Shown here piece by piece: positions 1 to 6,632 of a stretch of 11,602 nucleotides of DNA. Within the stretch, counting starts at the first letter, position 1; each line of letters opens with the position of its first letter. The DNA is taken from positions 1-11,602 of the forward strand of contig JAVHOA010000079.1 of NCBI GenBank assembly GCA_036169815.1, written 5' to 3'. The stretch comes from Hydrocurvibacter sp036169815 (GTDB taxonomy: Bacteria > Campylobacterota > Campylobacteria > Campylobacterales > Sulfurimonadaceae). Made by a program: the position numbers and the translations under genes. The notes under the pieces are model-generated. The model was not told where the DNA came from and did not search any database. It saw only the letters and a program-made list of their open reading frames with translations.

Positions 1-2071
1 ATTCTCCAGGATACTTAACTTTACCAAATAGTTTGACCGATTTACGTTCATTCCATTGTGGTATTTTAAATATTGTAATTTCGTCATAAGCTTTTAGCAA
101 TGGTGACGTAGATGACATCGCTTGTTGCACAGTAAAACTAAGAACACTTCGTTCGCGTATCCCATCTTTAACATTAAATCTTACAATCTCTATTTTACTG
201 AGGCTTGCTTTATCTGTAAGGCCTCCAGCCGAAAGAATGAGTTCTTTTAGAGTTGTTTTCCCTTCAGCAATTGGAAAGTTTCCTGGTGAATAGACCTCTC
301 CATTGATATTGACATCCTTTATTGGATTTGTAAGTAAATAGGATACGGTGCGAATTTCATCAAAAGCGTTTAATGTAACACTTTTATCAATTTCCATATT
401 TATAATACGCAGATTCATAACCGAATGCTGTGTATTAGGAGAAACTATTGTTACTTTCGTTCTGTCGATAGGACATAAAGTTCCTGCGGTTGCCAGTAGA
501 GTTTCTAGAGTCATTTTGTTAAAGTAACGAAACTCACCCTGTTTCGCAATACACTCTCCAGAAATTTTTACAGTTGGAGCACTTTCAACCATAGAACTAT
601 TGAGAATGTAGAGTTCATCACGGCTATATAAAGGGATTTTTATTTTATTATTTAAAGCTTGTATAAGAGAAAAACCGATGATTTCATCTTTAAGATAGCG
701 TGTTGTTCGTTTGATAATGGCATAGTCAAAATAGGTTTGTTCTAAAAATACTCCACGGAGCGTATTTTGTGCTATCTCCTGTTTGAAGAAATCGCCTACG
801 TTCATTCCCTCTTTTGCTAGCTGCCAAAATCCTGGTTTGACAATATTTCCAAAAAGCGTGACACCTTTTAAGTTGCTTTTATCTATACCATACACATAAA
901 CTTTATCTTGATCTACAAGATTTTTTAGACGAGCTTTTGCAAGAGAAACGGTTGTAATACTTACTTTTTCATTATTATCATAGCGAGTGATTCGAATATC
1001 ATTTTTATTTGCACTTGCACTGATTCCTCCCGCGTAAAAGAGCAGGTCACTGAGCATTTCACCCCTTTTTGCCTCATATATTGCAGGACGCTTGACATCT
1101 CCATCGATAGTGATACTTTTGCCAATAAGAGGAACGACAATGACATCTCCAGCTTTGAGAAGATAGTTGTATTTGTTCGATGTTCCGCGAATAATTTTAT
1201 AGAGATCAACTCTTGATACTACTTTGCCATTATGCTTAATAATTACTTCTCTCATTGAACCATTGGCTGAAAGTCCTCCTGCTGCGATTAAAGCCTCTTT
1301 TACGGTAGAAAATGAACTAAGATTGTAAAGACCTGGAATAGCAACTTCTCCAGCGATGGTGACTTGAATTGTTGAAAATTCTGAAACATTTACTGTAACA
1401 CCAACATTTGGAAATGCAGACATCAAAGCATCTGTTATGACTTTTTTTGCCTCAGAAAATGAAAGACCAGAAATACGTAAAGGACCAAAAGAAGGAATCA
1501 TAATGTTTCCATCTTTATCGATTGTCAAACTCATATTATCAGTTTTTGGACCATATAAAATGACTGAAACAACATCTTTTGGAACAAGTCTATAGTTTTG
1601 AGGTACAGGAAGAGATGAGAGATCCATTCCATTTTTATTTGCAAAAAATTCGAATCCATAACGATTAAGAGGTGATTTTTTAGCCATGATTTGATTCGCA
1701 AGGAGGCGCTTAGCATAGGTACTATTATTTTCAATGCTAAGAGGTGATTTGAAAAGTGTGTTAATAATTTCAGTATCATTTTGCTCAACTGCTGTAAGCT
1801 CTGTTTTTATCTCTTTGGGATGCGAGATATTTAAATCTATATTATTGGTAATATTGTGATCTTGTTGCTTTGTAGCTTTGGGATCTTTTGTTACCAATGT
1901 AGAATTATTTTGTGCCTTTTGCATCATTGCTTTTGCTTGAGGCGAATCAAGTAAAGATGGATTTGCTTGGATGGCACTGACAATCTCTGCTGAAGTTGCT
2001 CCTCCTGCATTATCACTAGCCAGTAGGAATACCAAAAAAAACGGTAATACTTTTTTGAAAACTCTTTTCAT
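1..2071 (-). CDS. Multi-SLBB polysaccharide export protein (Wza-like), 3' end missing
   Basis: This reading frame is open for 690 codons from ATG 2071 to the window edge, so the C-terminus is missing. The start has an AAAGGAGA ribosome site (2081-2088) nine bases upstream. A hydrophobic stretch at residues 8-18 looks like a signal peptide. A Ser/Thr/Asn/Gln-rich low-complexity region follows to about residue 150, then a poly-export domain (about 158-235, with NYRLVPKDVV and GNIMIPSFGPLRI). SLBB repeats start near residues 238 (AGEVAIPGLY), 321 (IDGDVKRPAIY), 406 (LFGNIVKPGFW), 502 (KISGECIAKQGEF) and 588 (INGEVYSPGNF); a sixth begins at 681 (LFGKVKYPGE) as the window ends. The family forms outer-membrane or periplasmic channels for capsule or exopolysaccharide export, usually with a Wzc-type kinase. 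Unlike Wza there is no cysteine before residue 507, so no lipobox. It lies 40 nt downstream of a lytic transglycosylase gene on the same strand. The family call is firm; the polysaccharide is unknown. Confidence 0.9.
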   Translation of the reverse strand, partial: MKRVFKKVLPFFLVFLLASDNAGGATSAEIVSAIQANPSLLDSPQAKAMMQKAQNNSTLVTKDPKATKQQDHNITNNIDLNISHPKEIKTELTAVEQNDTEIINTLFKSPLSIENNSTYAKRLLANQIMAKKSPLNRYGFEFFANKNGMDLSSLPVPQNYRLVPKDVVSVILYGPKTDNMSLTIDKDGNIMIPSFGPLRISGLSFSEAKKVITDALMSAFPNVGVTVNVSEFSTIQVTIAGEVAIPGLYNLSSFSTVKEALIAAGGLSANGSMREVIIKHNGKVVSRVDLYKIIRGTSNKYNYLLKAGDVIVVPLIGKSITIDGDVKRPAIYEAKRGEMLSDLLFYAGGISASANKNDIRITRYDNNEKVSITTVSLAKARLKNLVDQDKVYVYGIDKSNLKGVTLFGNIVKPGFWQLAKEGMNVGDFFKQEIAQNTLRGVFLEQTYFDYAIIKRTTRYLKDEIIGFSLIQALNNKIKIPLYSRDELYILNSSMVESAPTVKISGECIAKQGEFRYFNKMTLETLLATAGTLCPIDRTKVTIVSPNTQHSVMNLRIINMEIDKSVTLNAFDEIRTVSYLLTNPIKDVNINGEVYSPGNFPIAEGKTTLKELILSAGGLTDKASLSKIEIVRFNVKDGIRERSVLSFTVQQAMSSTSPLLKAYDEITIFKIPQWNERKSVKLFGKVKYPGE

Positions 2072-2111
2072 CAACTCTAATCTCCTTTGTTAAGTTTAAA
2101 CTATTATTATC

Positions 2112-2696
2112 TTACGAATTATGTTGGTAGCCCATCAGTCTATCTACTTCCGATTTAGCTTCACGGAGTGCATTTTTTTGGCTCATACCTAATGCAATTT
2201 TTTCATCAGTACGTTTTATAAGCTGCTGTTGCACGAAACGAGTTCTTGGGTCGTCATTTTGGGCTATGATTGTATTTTTAGCATTCGGTAACTTTGCCAT
2301 AGATAAGCGTGCTAACCACTGATTTTTATAGATAGGATTTGCAGAATGGTAACATCCTATCGCTTCTAAGTCGTACCCTTGCCTACGTATGTGCGAGCTA
2401 AGTAGTAGTGCTCCGACATAAATATTGACCTCGGGATCTTGAAGTGTTTTTTCGGTAATGCCAATTTTAGACAAACGTTTTAAGTGAATTGTGTTAATTT
2501 GCATTAATCCAATATCGCGAGTCCCATTTTTATTTAAATTGATTGCTCTTGGATTCATGCTACTCTCAATGGTAGCAATACGTTTGAGCAAAGTAGAATC
2601 AAGAGAAAAAGCGTGTGCTGCTCCTTCAAAGTAGCTGTCAAATGGCGTTGCTAAAAGGGTTGCAAAATTTAGCAATAACATAAAAAGATATCTCAT
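2112..2696 (-). CDS. Exported soluble lytic transglycosylase (SLT domain)
   Basis: This 194-aa protein would cleave the MurNAc-GlcNAc bond of peptidoglycan non-hydrolytically in the periplasm. Residues 1-17 form a signal peptide (MRYLF, then a Leu-rich core) with likely cleavage near LLA-T. The SLT fold follows: IATIESSMNPRAIN contains the catalytic Glu (E44) in the family's ES motif, then the substrate-groove motif GLMQI at 63-67 and AIGCYHSAN near 112-120. Size and layout resemble IagB/VirB1-type small transglycosylases. The last 45 residues are charged and probably helical. I start at ATG 2696, behind a weak GTGAAG sequence; a GTG three codons upstream (2705) is in frame but has no ribosome site. 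It is the first gene of a unit with the SLBB export protein, so it may open peptidoglycan for assembly of the export channel; that role is inference. Confidence 0.88.
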   Translation of the reverse strand: MRYLFMLLLNFATLLATPFDSYFEGAAHAFSLDSTLLKRIATIESSMNPRAINLNKNGTRDIGLMQINTIHLKRLSKIGITEKTLQDPEVNIYVGALLLSSHIRRQGYDLEAIGCYHSANPIYKNQWLARLSMAKLPNAKNTIIAQNDDPRTRFVQQQLIKRTDEKIALGMSQKNALREAKSEVDRLMGYQHNS

Positions 2697-2732
2697 TTTC
2701 TTCACTCACATGCTGTTTTATTGAAAGGTGTG

Positions 2733-2738
2733 ATTATA
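2733..2738 (-). promoter_or_regulatory. -10 box for the transglycosylase/SLBB unit
   Basis: Read on the minus strand this is a perfect TATAAT. It would start transcription near 2726, about 30 nt before ATG 2696. No convincing -35 hexamer is visible, which is usual for sigma-70 promoters in this phylum. It lies back to back with the pfkA promoter. Confidence 0.5.
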
Positions 2739-2786
2739 TAGTAAAGTAGGTTATGAGAACTTAAATGTTTAAAAAAAAGATTTGTG

Positions 2787-2792
2787 TATAAT
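2787..2792 (+). promoter_or_regulatory. -10 box for pfkA
   Basis: A perfect TATAAT sits in the sequence TGTGTATAAT, preceded by an A-tract (2771-2778). The predicted start near 2799 gives a leader of about 155 nt before GTG 2954. That leader contains the whole TTACATGTAA array, so the repeats would lie downstream of the promoter and be transcribed. Confidence 0.5.
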
Positions 2793-2831
2793 CTTGCGAA
2801 ATAAAAAAGTCTATTATGCAAGAAACAAAGC

Positions 2832-2936
2832 CTACCATGTAAAGAAATAAAACTTTTACATGTAAACAAATAACGCTTACATGTAAGGATAAAACCCCTT
2901 ACATGTAAGTGAAAAAAGCCTTACATGTAAGGCTTT
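2832..2936. repeat. Five-copy phased array of TTACATGTAA palindromes
   Basis: Five copies of a palindrome centred on CATG lie at 2836-2839 (degenerate, left arm altered), 2859-2862, 2880-2883, 2902-2905 and 2924-2927. Centre-to-centre distances are 23, 21, 22 and 22 bp, close to two helical turns. Copies 2-4 are perfect 12-bp palindromes (2855-2866, 2876-2887, 2898-2909); copy 5 extends to 22 bp (2915-2936). The 10-11 bp spacers are A-rich on the plus strand and only loosely alike. The repeats are not coding, because the spacing breaks frame and TTACATGTAA carries TAA in one frame. Even phasing with conserved cores suggests an operator for a dimeric regulator, or serial hairpins in the pfkA leader. 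I do not recognise the motif. Confidence 0.85.
2912..2936 (-). terminator. Possible minus-strand intrinsic terminator within palindrome copy 5
   Basis: Read on the minus strand, arms AAAGCCTTA and TAAGGCTTT pair around a CATG loop and run into a tract of six T residues (complement of 2912-2917). That is the shape of a factor-independent terminator and would stop antisense transcription leaving pfkA. On the plus strand the same hairpin lies 7 nt before the pfkA ribosome site and has only a three-T tail. It may instead be simply the strongest palindrome of the array. Confidence 0.35.
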
Positions 2937-2953
2937 CAAAAAAGGAAAAAACG

Positions 2954-3913
2954 GTGGCATTGGCAATATTGTGTTCTGGTGGGGATGCTCCGGGGATGAA
3001 TCCTGCTATCAAAAAATTTGTAGATTATTGTTTTAAAAAGCGTGTCACTCCTTATTTGATTTACGATGGTTTAGAGGGACTCATAGACAATACCATAAAA
3101 AAAGCGCATCACACAGATGTTGCAGGGATTTTGCATAGCGGTGGGACTATGATCCGCTCCTCTCGTTCTCAAAGATTTTTTGAAGTTGCGTACAGAAAAA
3201 AAGCATACGAAAATTTGCAATCGCATAGAATTAAAGGGATTGTAGTTTTGGGTGGAGATGGTTCCTTTCGTGCTTTGAAGCAATTTAGTGAAGATTTTCC
3301 TATCAATTTTGTAGGTATCCCATCAACTATTGATAATGATATTTACGGCACAGAGTATTGTCTTGGTGTGGACACTTGCTTAAATGTAATCCGTGATGCG
3401 CTTGATAAAATCCGAGATACGGCCTCCTCTTTTAACCGCGCTTTTTTAGTGGAGGTGATGGGGCGGGAATGCGGGTATTTGGCACTTGTTTCTGCAATGA
3501 CAAGCGGAGCTGAGATCTGTGTGATTCCAGAAGTGGAGTTTGCCAAAGAGGCATTGGAAAAAAGGCTGATTCAAGAGATCAAAGATGGCAGGGGATATGT
3601 TTTAGCCATTGTTGCAGAGGGAACTAAAAGAACGGGCGAGATACACACTTGGATACAAGAAAAGTTAGGTTTAGAGACGCGAGTGAGTATTTTAGGGCAT
3701 ATTCAAAGAGGTGGAAATCCAACGGTTTTTGATAGATTGATGGCTTTTGATTTCGCTATTGGCGCAGTTGATTACCTTTTGCAACACAAAAATTCTAATG
3801 CCATCATTGTCTATAACAAAGGTACGTTTTCATTTTTACAGATTGAAGAGGTCGCTTGGCATAAATATGAGATACCACAACACTTTTTAAATGCTGTCAA
3901 TTATTTGGATTAG
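2954..3913 (+). CDS. pfkA: 6-phosphofructokinase (PfkA type)
   Basis: It phosphorylates fructose 6-phosphate to fructose 1,6-bisphosphate in glycolysis. I start at GTG 2954, with AAAGGA (2941-2946) seven bases upstream. This gives 319 aa, against 320 for E. coli PfkA, and puts catalytic residues on E. coli numbers: TIDND with D127, R162, MGR 169-171, E222 and HIQRGG 249-254. A GTG at 2909 is in frame, but it lies inside the palindrome array, lacks a ribosome site and adds 15 unneeded residues. The N-terminal loop GGDAPGMNP and GGDGS (about 100-104) fit an ATP enzyme, since pyrophosphate enzymes usually have GGDD there. Position 124 is Ser, not the Gly of ATP enzymes or the Lys of pyrophosphate enzymes. 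By my hand alignment effector-site residues R21, R25 and R54 are K, Y and T, so allosteric control may differ. It is monocistronic and ends 3 bp from a convergent gene. Confidence 0.93.
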   Translation: MALAILCSGGDAPGMNPAIKKFVDYCFKKRVTPYLIYDGLEGLIDNTIKKAHHTDVAGILHSGGTMIRSSRSQRFFEVAYRKKAYENLQSHRIKGIVVLGGDGSFRALKQFSEDFPINFVGIPSTIDNDIYGTEYCLGVDTCLNVIRDALDKIRDTASSFNRAFLVEVMGRECGYLALVSAMTSGAEICVIPEVEFAKEALEKRLIQEIKDGRGYVLAIVAEGTKRTGEIHTWIQEKLGLETRVSILGHIQRGGNPTVFDRLMAFDFAIGAVDYLLQHKNSNAIIVYNKGTFSFLQIEEVAWHKYEIPQHFLNAVNYLD

Positions 3914-3916
3914 TGC

Positions 3917-5017
3917 TCATTCCTCTTCATCCTCTTCCTCTTCATCATCAAACCCTTGAGGTGTTGGAGTGTTTTTCCATTTTGCACTCTCGCCGTAGAG
4001 ATGTTTGATATGTTTTTTTAGGTTTTGCTTATTGATACGGTTTTTATTGGACTCAATACTCTTTAAAATGAGATGGTTGATTTTTTCTGAGTAGTGGTAG
4101 AGATCTTTGTAATTGGCAAGGTCATAGACAAATGGCTCCTGTTGAAAATCATATATTTTTACGTTTTTATAGGCAACAAGTGTTTGTAAAACATAGGTTT
4201 GAAACTTGAGAATATTTTCTAAAGAGTCTGTTTCGTACGCATGTTTCCAGCTTAAATAGGAGTAGGGCGGCAGAAAAATAATAAAGTGAATATTTGGATG
4301 CGCTTGAATGATAGAAAGTGTATGCGTGTCAAAGTTTTTCTTTAAAACTAAAAAGTTAAAATCTTTTTTATCGTATTTGTTCTTGCGATCCGTTTCCTCT
4401 CTCTCTTGCCAAAAATCTTCTACCACTTGGGCGTTGAAGTGACACTCTTGATACCAACAAAATGCATGTAGGTAGGATTTTGAGCGCTGTGTGTAATAGC
4501 TGTTTTGTAAAACGTTCCAAGTTTGTTTGAGTGTATTATAAGCAATGAGGTATTTGAGATTTGAGAGCAAACTATCATCATACATCTCATGCGGAAATGG
4601 AGGTTCACTTCCCTTGAGGTCATCACTTTTTAGCATATTTTTATATGCAAAATAATCCAGCCCATAAATGATTGTGTCCGCTTTATCTTGAGCGAGCAGA
4701 TGGTTTACCAAAATGCTAAACTCTTGTGCGCTGCCGCCTGAGAATGGAAGTTTTACTGATTTTGTATGCATAAGGGCATTGACGTCCGTGATACTAAAAT
4801 TTTCCACCATAGAGGTCCCTACAATAGCGGTATTATACTCCATGTGCTTGGCAATTCCCGAGTTAATATAGCGTTCATTGGCATTGGTGTAAAAATATTT
4901 TAGATTTTTATTGACTCTAAATTTCATAAAGGGATCGACAAACCAGTTTATGAGTGTGATAAGAAGCGCAGCAGCCAAAACAAGCGTTAGGATTTTGAGA
5001 CTACTTTTTTTCCACAT
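3917..5017 (-). CDS. Membrane-anchored SGNH-like protein, partner of MBOAT O-acyltransferase
   Basis: This 366-aa protein has one N-terminal signal-anchor helix (about residues 8-25), placing the rest in the periplasm. The remainder reads like an SGNH/AlgJ-AlgX/DltD-type fold. GTSMVENF carries a candidate nucleophile S69, GG (94-95) may be the block II glycine, LPPYSY lies at 249-254, and DLYH (D305, H308) matches the DxxH that completes the triad. Such proteins pair with MBOAT acyltransferases and move acetyl groups onto polysaccharides. The gene starts 9 nt after the MBOAT stop; its AGGAGGAGG ribosome site (5020-5028) overlaps that stop codon, so translation is probably coupled. The last residues after QGF are nothing but Asp and Glu (DDEEEEDEEE), an odd acidic tail encoded by TTC/CTC-rich repeats. 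Primary similarity is low, so the family call rests on motif order and context. Confidence 0.7.
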   Translation of the reverse strand: MWKKSSLKILTLVLAAALLITLINWFVDPFMKFRVNKNLKYFYTNANERYINSGIAKHMEYNTAIVGTSMVENFSITDVNALMHTKSVKLPFSGGSAQEFSILVNHLLAQDKADTIIYGLDYFAYKNMLKSDDLKGSEPPFPHEMYDDSLLSNLKYLIAYNTLKQTWNVLQNSYYTQRSKSYLHAFCWYQECHFNAQVVEDFWQEREETDRKNKYDKKDFNFLVLKKNFDTHTLSIIQAHPNIHFIIFLPPYSYLSWKHAYETDSLENILKFQTYVLQTLVAYKNVKIYDFQQEPFVYDLANYKDLYHYSEKINHLILKSIESNKNRINKQNLKKHIKHLYGESAKWKNTPTPQGFDDEEEEDEEE

Positions 5018-5026
5018 GACCTCCTC

Positions 5027-6439
5027 CTAAAACTGAAAATAGATAAATTCACTCACTTTAGAGAGTGAAACAATACCAATGATGAGAAGCAGCGCAACGA
5101 GAAGTTCGTAGCGCAGTGTTGCTTTTTGCATCTTCGCCCATTGATTTGAATTTTTAAGAACAAGTGTTCCTGCGATGCCAAGGAGCACTTGCCAATAGAC
5201 ACTATTTTCATAAATATCATCGAGATTAAATTCAGACCATGCAAACATCATATCGATAACAGTGATGGCATCTTCCCATGTTGGCGCTCTAAAAAAAACC
5301 CAAGCAAGATTGACAAAGTTAAAAGTCAAAAACCATGCAAGAGGGGTTGGAAGTTTGTAGCCAAATGATTTCCACAGATGGTTGATAACCAAAGCCATTC
5401 CATGCAAAAATCCCCAAAAAAGATAGGTCCATCCAGCTCCATGCCACATGCCGCCGATAAGAAAGGTTGCCATAAGATTGAGTGATGTTTTGAGGCCCCC
5501 TTTTTTACTTCCACCAAGAGGAATATAAATATAATCGCGCAGAAATCGTGAAAGTGTCATGTGCCAGCGTCTCCAAAACTCTTGAATGGTTGTCGCTTTA
5601 TAGGGAGAGTTGAAGTTAAGTGGCAGTTTGATATTGAACAACAGACTAATACCGATGGCCATATCGGTGTAACCACTAAAATCAAAGTAGAGTTGGAGTG
5701 TGTATGAGAGCGATGTGGCCCACGCTTGAAGCATATCTAAAGCCGAAGTGTCTGCATAAAAAGAGTTTGCATACTCTGCAAAAAAATCAGCAATAACCAC
5801 TTTTTTAAAAAGTCCCAAAGAGAATAAAAAAAGCCCACTAGCGATATTTCTCCAACGAATGGCAAAGTTCCAACGTGAAGCAAATTGAGGCATCATCTCT
5901 TTGTGGTGTAAAATTGGTCCAGCTAAAAGATGCGGAAAGTAGGTGACAAAAAGCATATATCGCAAAAGATTAATCTCTTTAACCTCGTTTTTATAGGTAT
6001 CTACTAGAAAAGCGATTTGTGTAAAGGTAAAGAAGCTAATACCAAGTGGTAAAAGTATGTGAGGCAAAGGGATGGCGCTTGCAAAAACAGTATTGAAATT
6101 CTCTAAAAAGAAATCGGTATATTTGAAATATGCCAAAAGTGCAATATTAAAAAAAACACCAAAGAGGAGGAGTTGTTTGGATGAAAAACTCTTGAGCAGT
6201 GCGAATCTTTTATCTGCTTGTGACGCATGGAGTATCGCTGCACCTACAAAAAAATTCATAAAGATACTTGCAAGTAAAAGAGGAATATAAATAAGGTTCC
6301 AGTAGCCATAAAAAAAGAGACTTCCTCCTATAAGCCATATTTTTGATCCAAGAATAAGTTTTTGATGCAAAAGCCAAAAATAGCCAAAAAGCATAAGTGG
6401 AAGAAATAAAAATACAAAGTTAAAGGAATTAAATAACAA
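5027..6439 (-). CDS. MBOAT-family membrane O-acyltransferase (AlgI/DltB-like)
   Basis: This 470-aa polytopic membrane protein would carry acyl groups, most likely acetyl, across the inner membrane for O-acylation of an exported polysaccharide. Family signatures are clear: LLPLGISFFTFTQ, LAGPI, YFDFSGYTDMAIG, EFWRRWHMTLS with RDYIYIPLGG, and GMWHGAGWTYLFWG with the catalytic His (about 333; the second His about 293). It ends in SEFIYFQF, as AlgI-like proteins do. I choose TTG 6439, giving MLFNSF, the usual MBOAT N-terminus, behind GGTGG. In-frame TTG 6451 and GTG 6448 lie only 9-12 nt from the predicted transcription start and have no ribosome site. It is transcribed from 6467-6472, divergently from rpsA, and leads a two-gene unit with the SGNH-like protein. 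The natural acceptor cannot be read from the sequence. Confidence 0.93.
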   Translation of the reverse strand: MLFNSFNFVFLFLPLMLFGYFWLLHQKLILGSKIWLIGGSLFFYGYWNLIYIPLLLASIFMNFFVGAAILHASQADKRFALLKSFSSKQLLLFGVFFNIALLAYFKYTDFFLENFNTVFASAIPLPHILLPLGISFFTFTQIAFLVDTYKNEVKEINLLRYMLFVTYFPHLLAGPILHHKEMMPQFASRWNFAIRWRNIASGLFLFSLGLFKKVVIADFFAEYANSFYADTSALDMLQAWATSLSYTLQLYFDFSGYTDMAIGISLLFNIKLPLNFNSPYKATTIQEFWRRWHMTLSRFLRDYIYIPLGGSKKGGLKTSLNLMATFLIGGMWHGAGWTYLFWGFLHGMALVINHLWKSFGYKLPTPLAWFLTFNFVNLAWVFFRAPTWEDAITVIDMMFAWSEFNLDDIYENSVYWQVLLGIAGTLVLKNSNQWAKMQKATLRYELLVALLLIIGIVSLSKVSEFIYFQF

Positions 6440-6466
6440 ACCCGCCACCAAAAAATCAAGTTTGAA

Positions 6467-6472
6467 ATTATA
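6467..6472 (-). promoter_or_regulatory. -10 box for the MBOAT-SGNH unit
   Basis: A perfect TATAAT on the minus strand predicts initiation near 6460 and a leader of about 20 nt to TTG 6439. This spacing favours TTG 6439 over the upstream in-frame TTG 6451 and GTG 6448. No -35 hexamer is evident. Confidence 0.5.
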
Positions 6473-6593
6473 TCTTTTTCATCTTGAATTTATGGTTTTA
6501 TTCGTTTCTAAAGAGAACCTATCTATTTTGCGCTTGGCATTATTTTATATGCACAAATTTCTATGATTAATATATCTATAACTCTTTTTTAGA

Positions 6594-6599
6594 TACAAT
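6594..6599 (+). promoter_or_regulatory. -10 box for rpsA operon
   Basis: TACAAT follows a run of six T residues (CTTTTTTAGA), a pattern typical of Campylobacterota vegetative promoters, where T-rich periodicity replaces the -35. Predicted start near 6606 leaves a leader of about 27 nt with AGGGA (6621-6625) before ATG 6633. Confidence 0.55.
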
Positions 6600-6632
6600 T
6601 ACGGAATTTTATATGTAACAAGGGAAAAGTGT

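Noticed and set aside
961..1788. Short minus-strand ORFs inside the first 2 kb
   Set aside because: They are out-of-frame shadows of the 690-codon open frame of the SLBB export protein, which has the signal peptide, ribosome site and domain motifs.
2832..2936. CRISPR array
   Set aside because: The conserved core is only 10-12 bp and spacers are about 10 bp, far shorter than CRISPR repeats and spacers, and no cas gene is present.
6535..6552. TTGGCA followed by ATGCA upstream of rpsA, resembling a sigma-54 promoter
   Set aside because: The GG and GC dinucleotides are separated by 13 bases, not the required 10, and rpsA has a good vegetative -10 box downstream.
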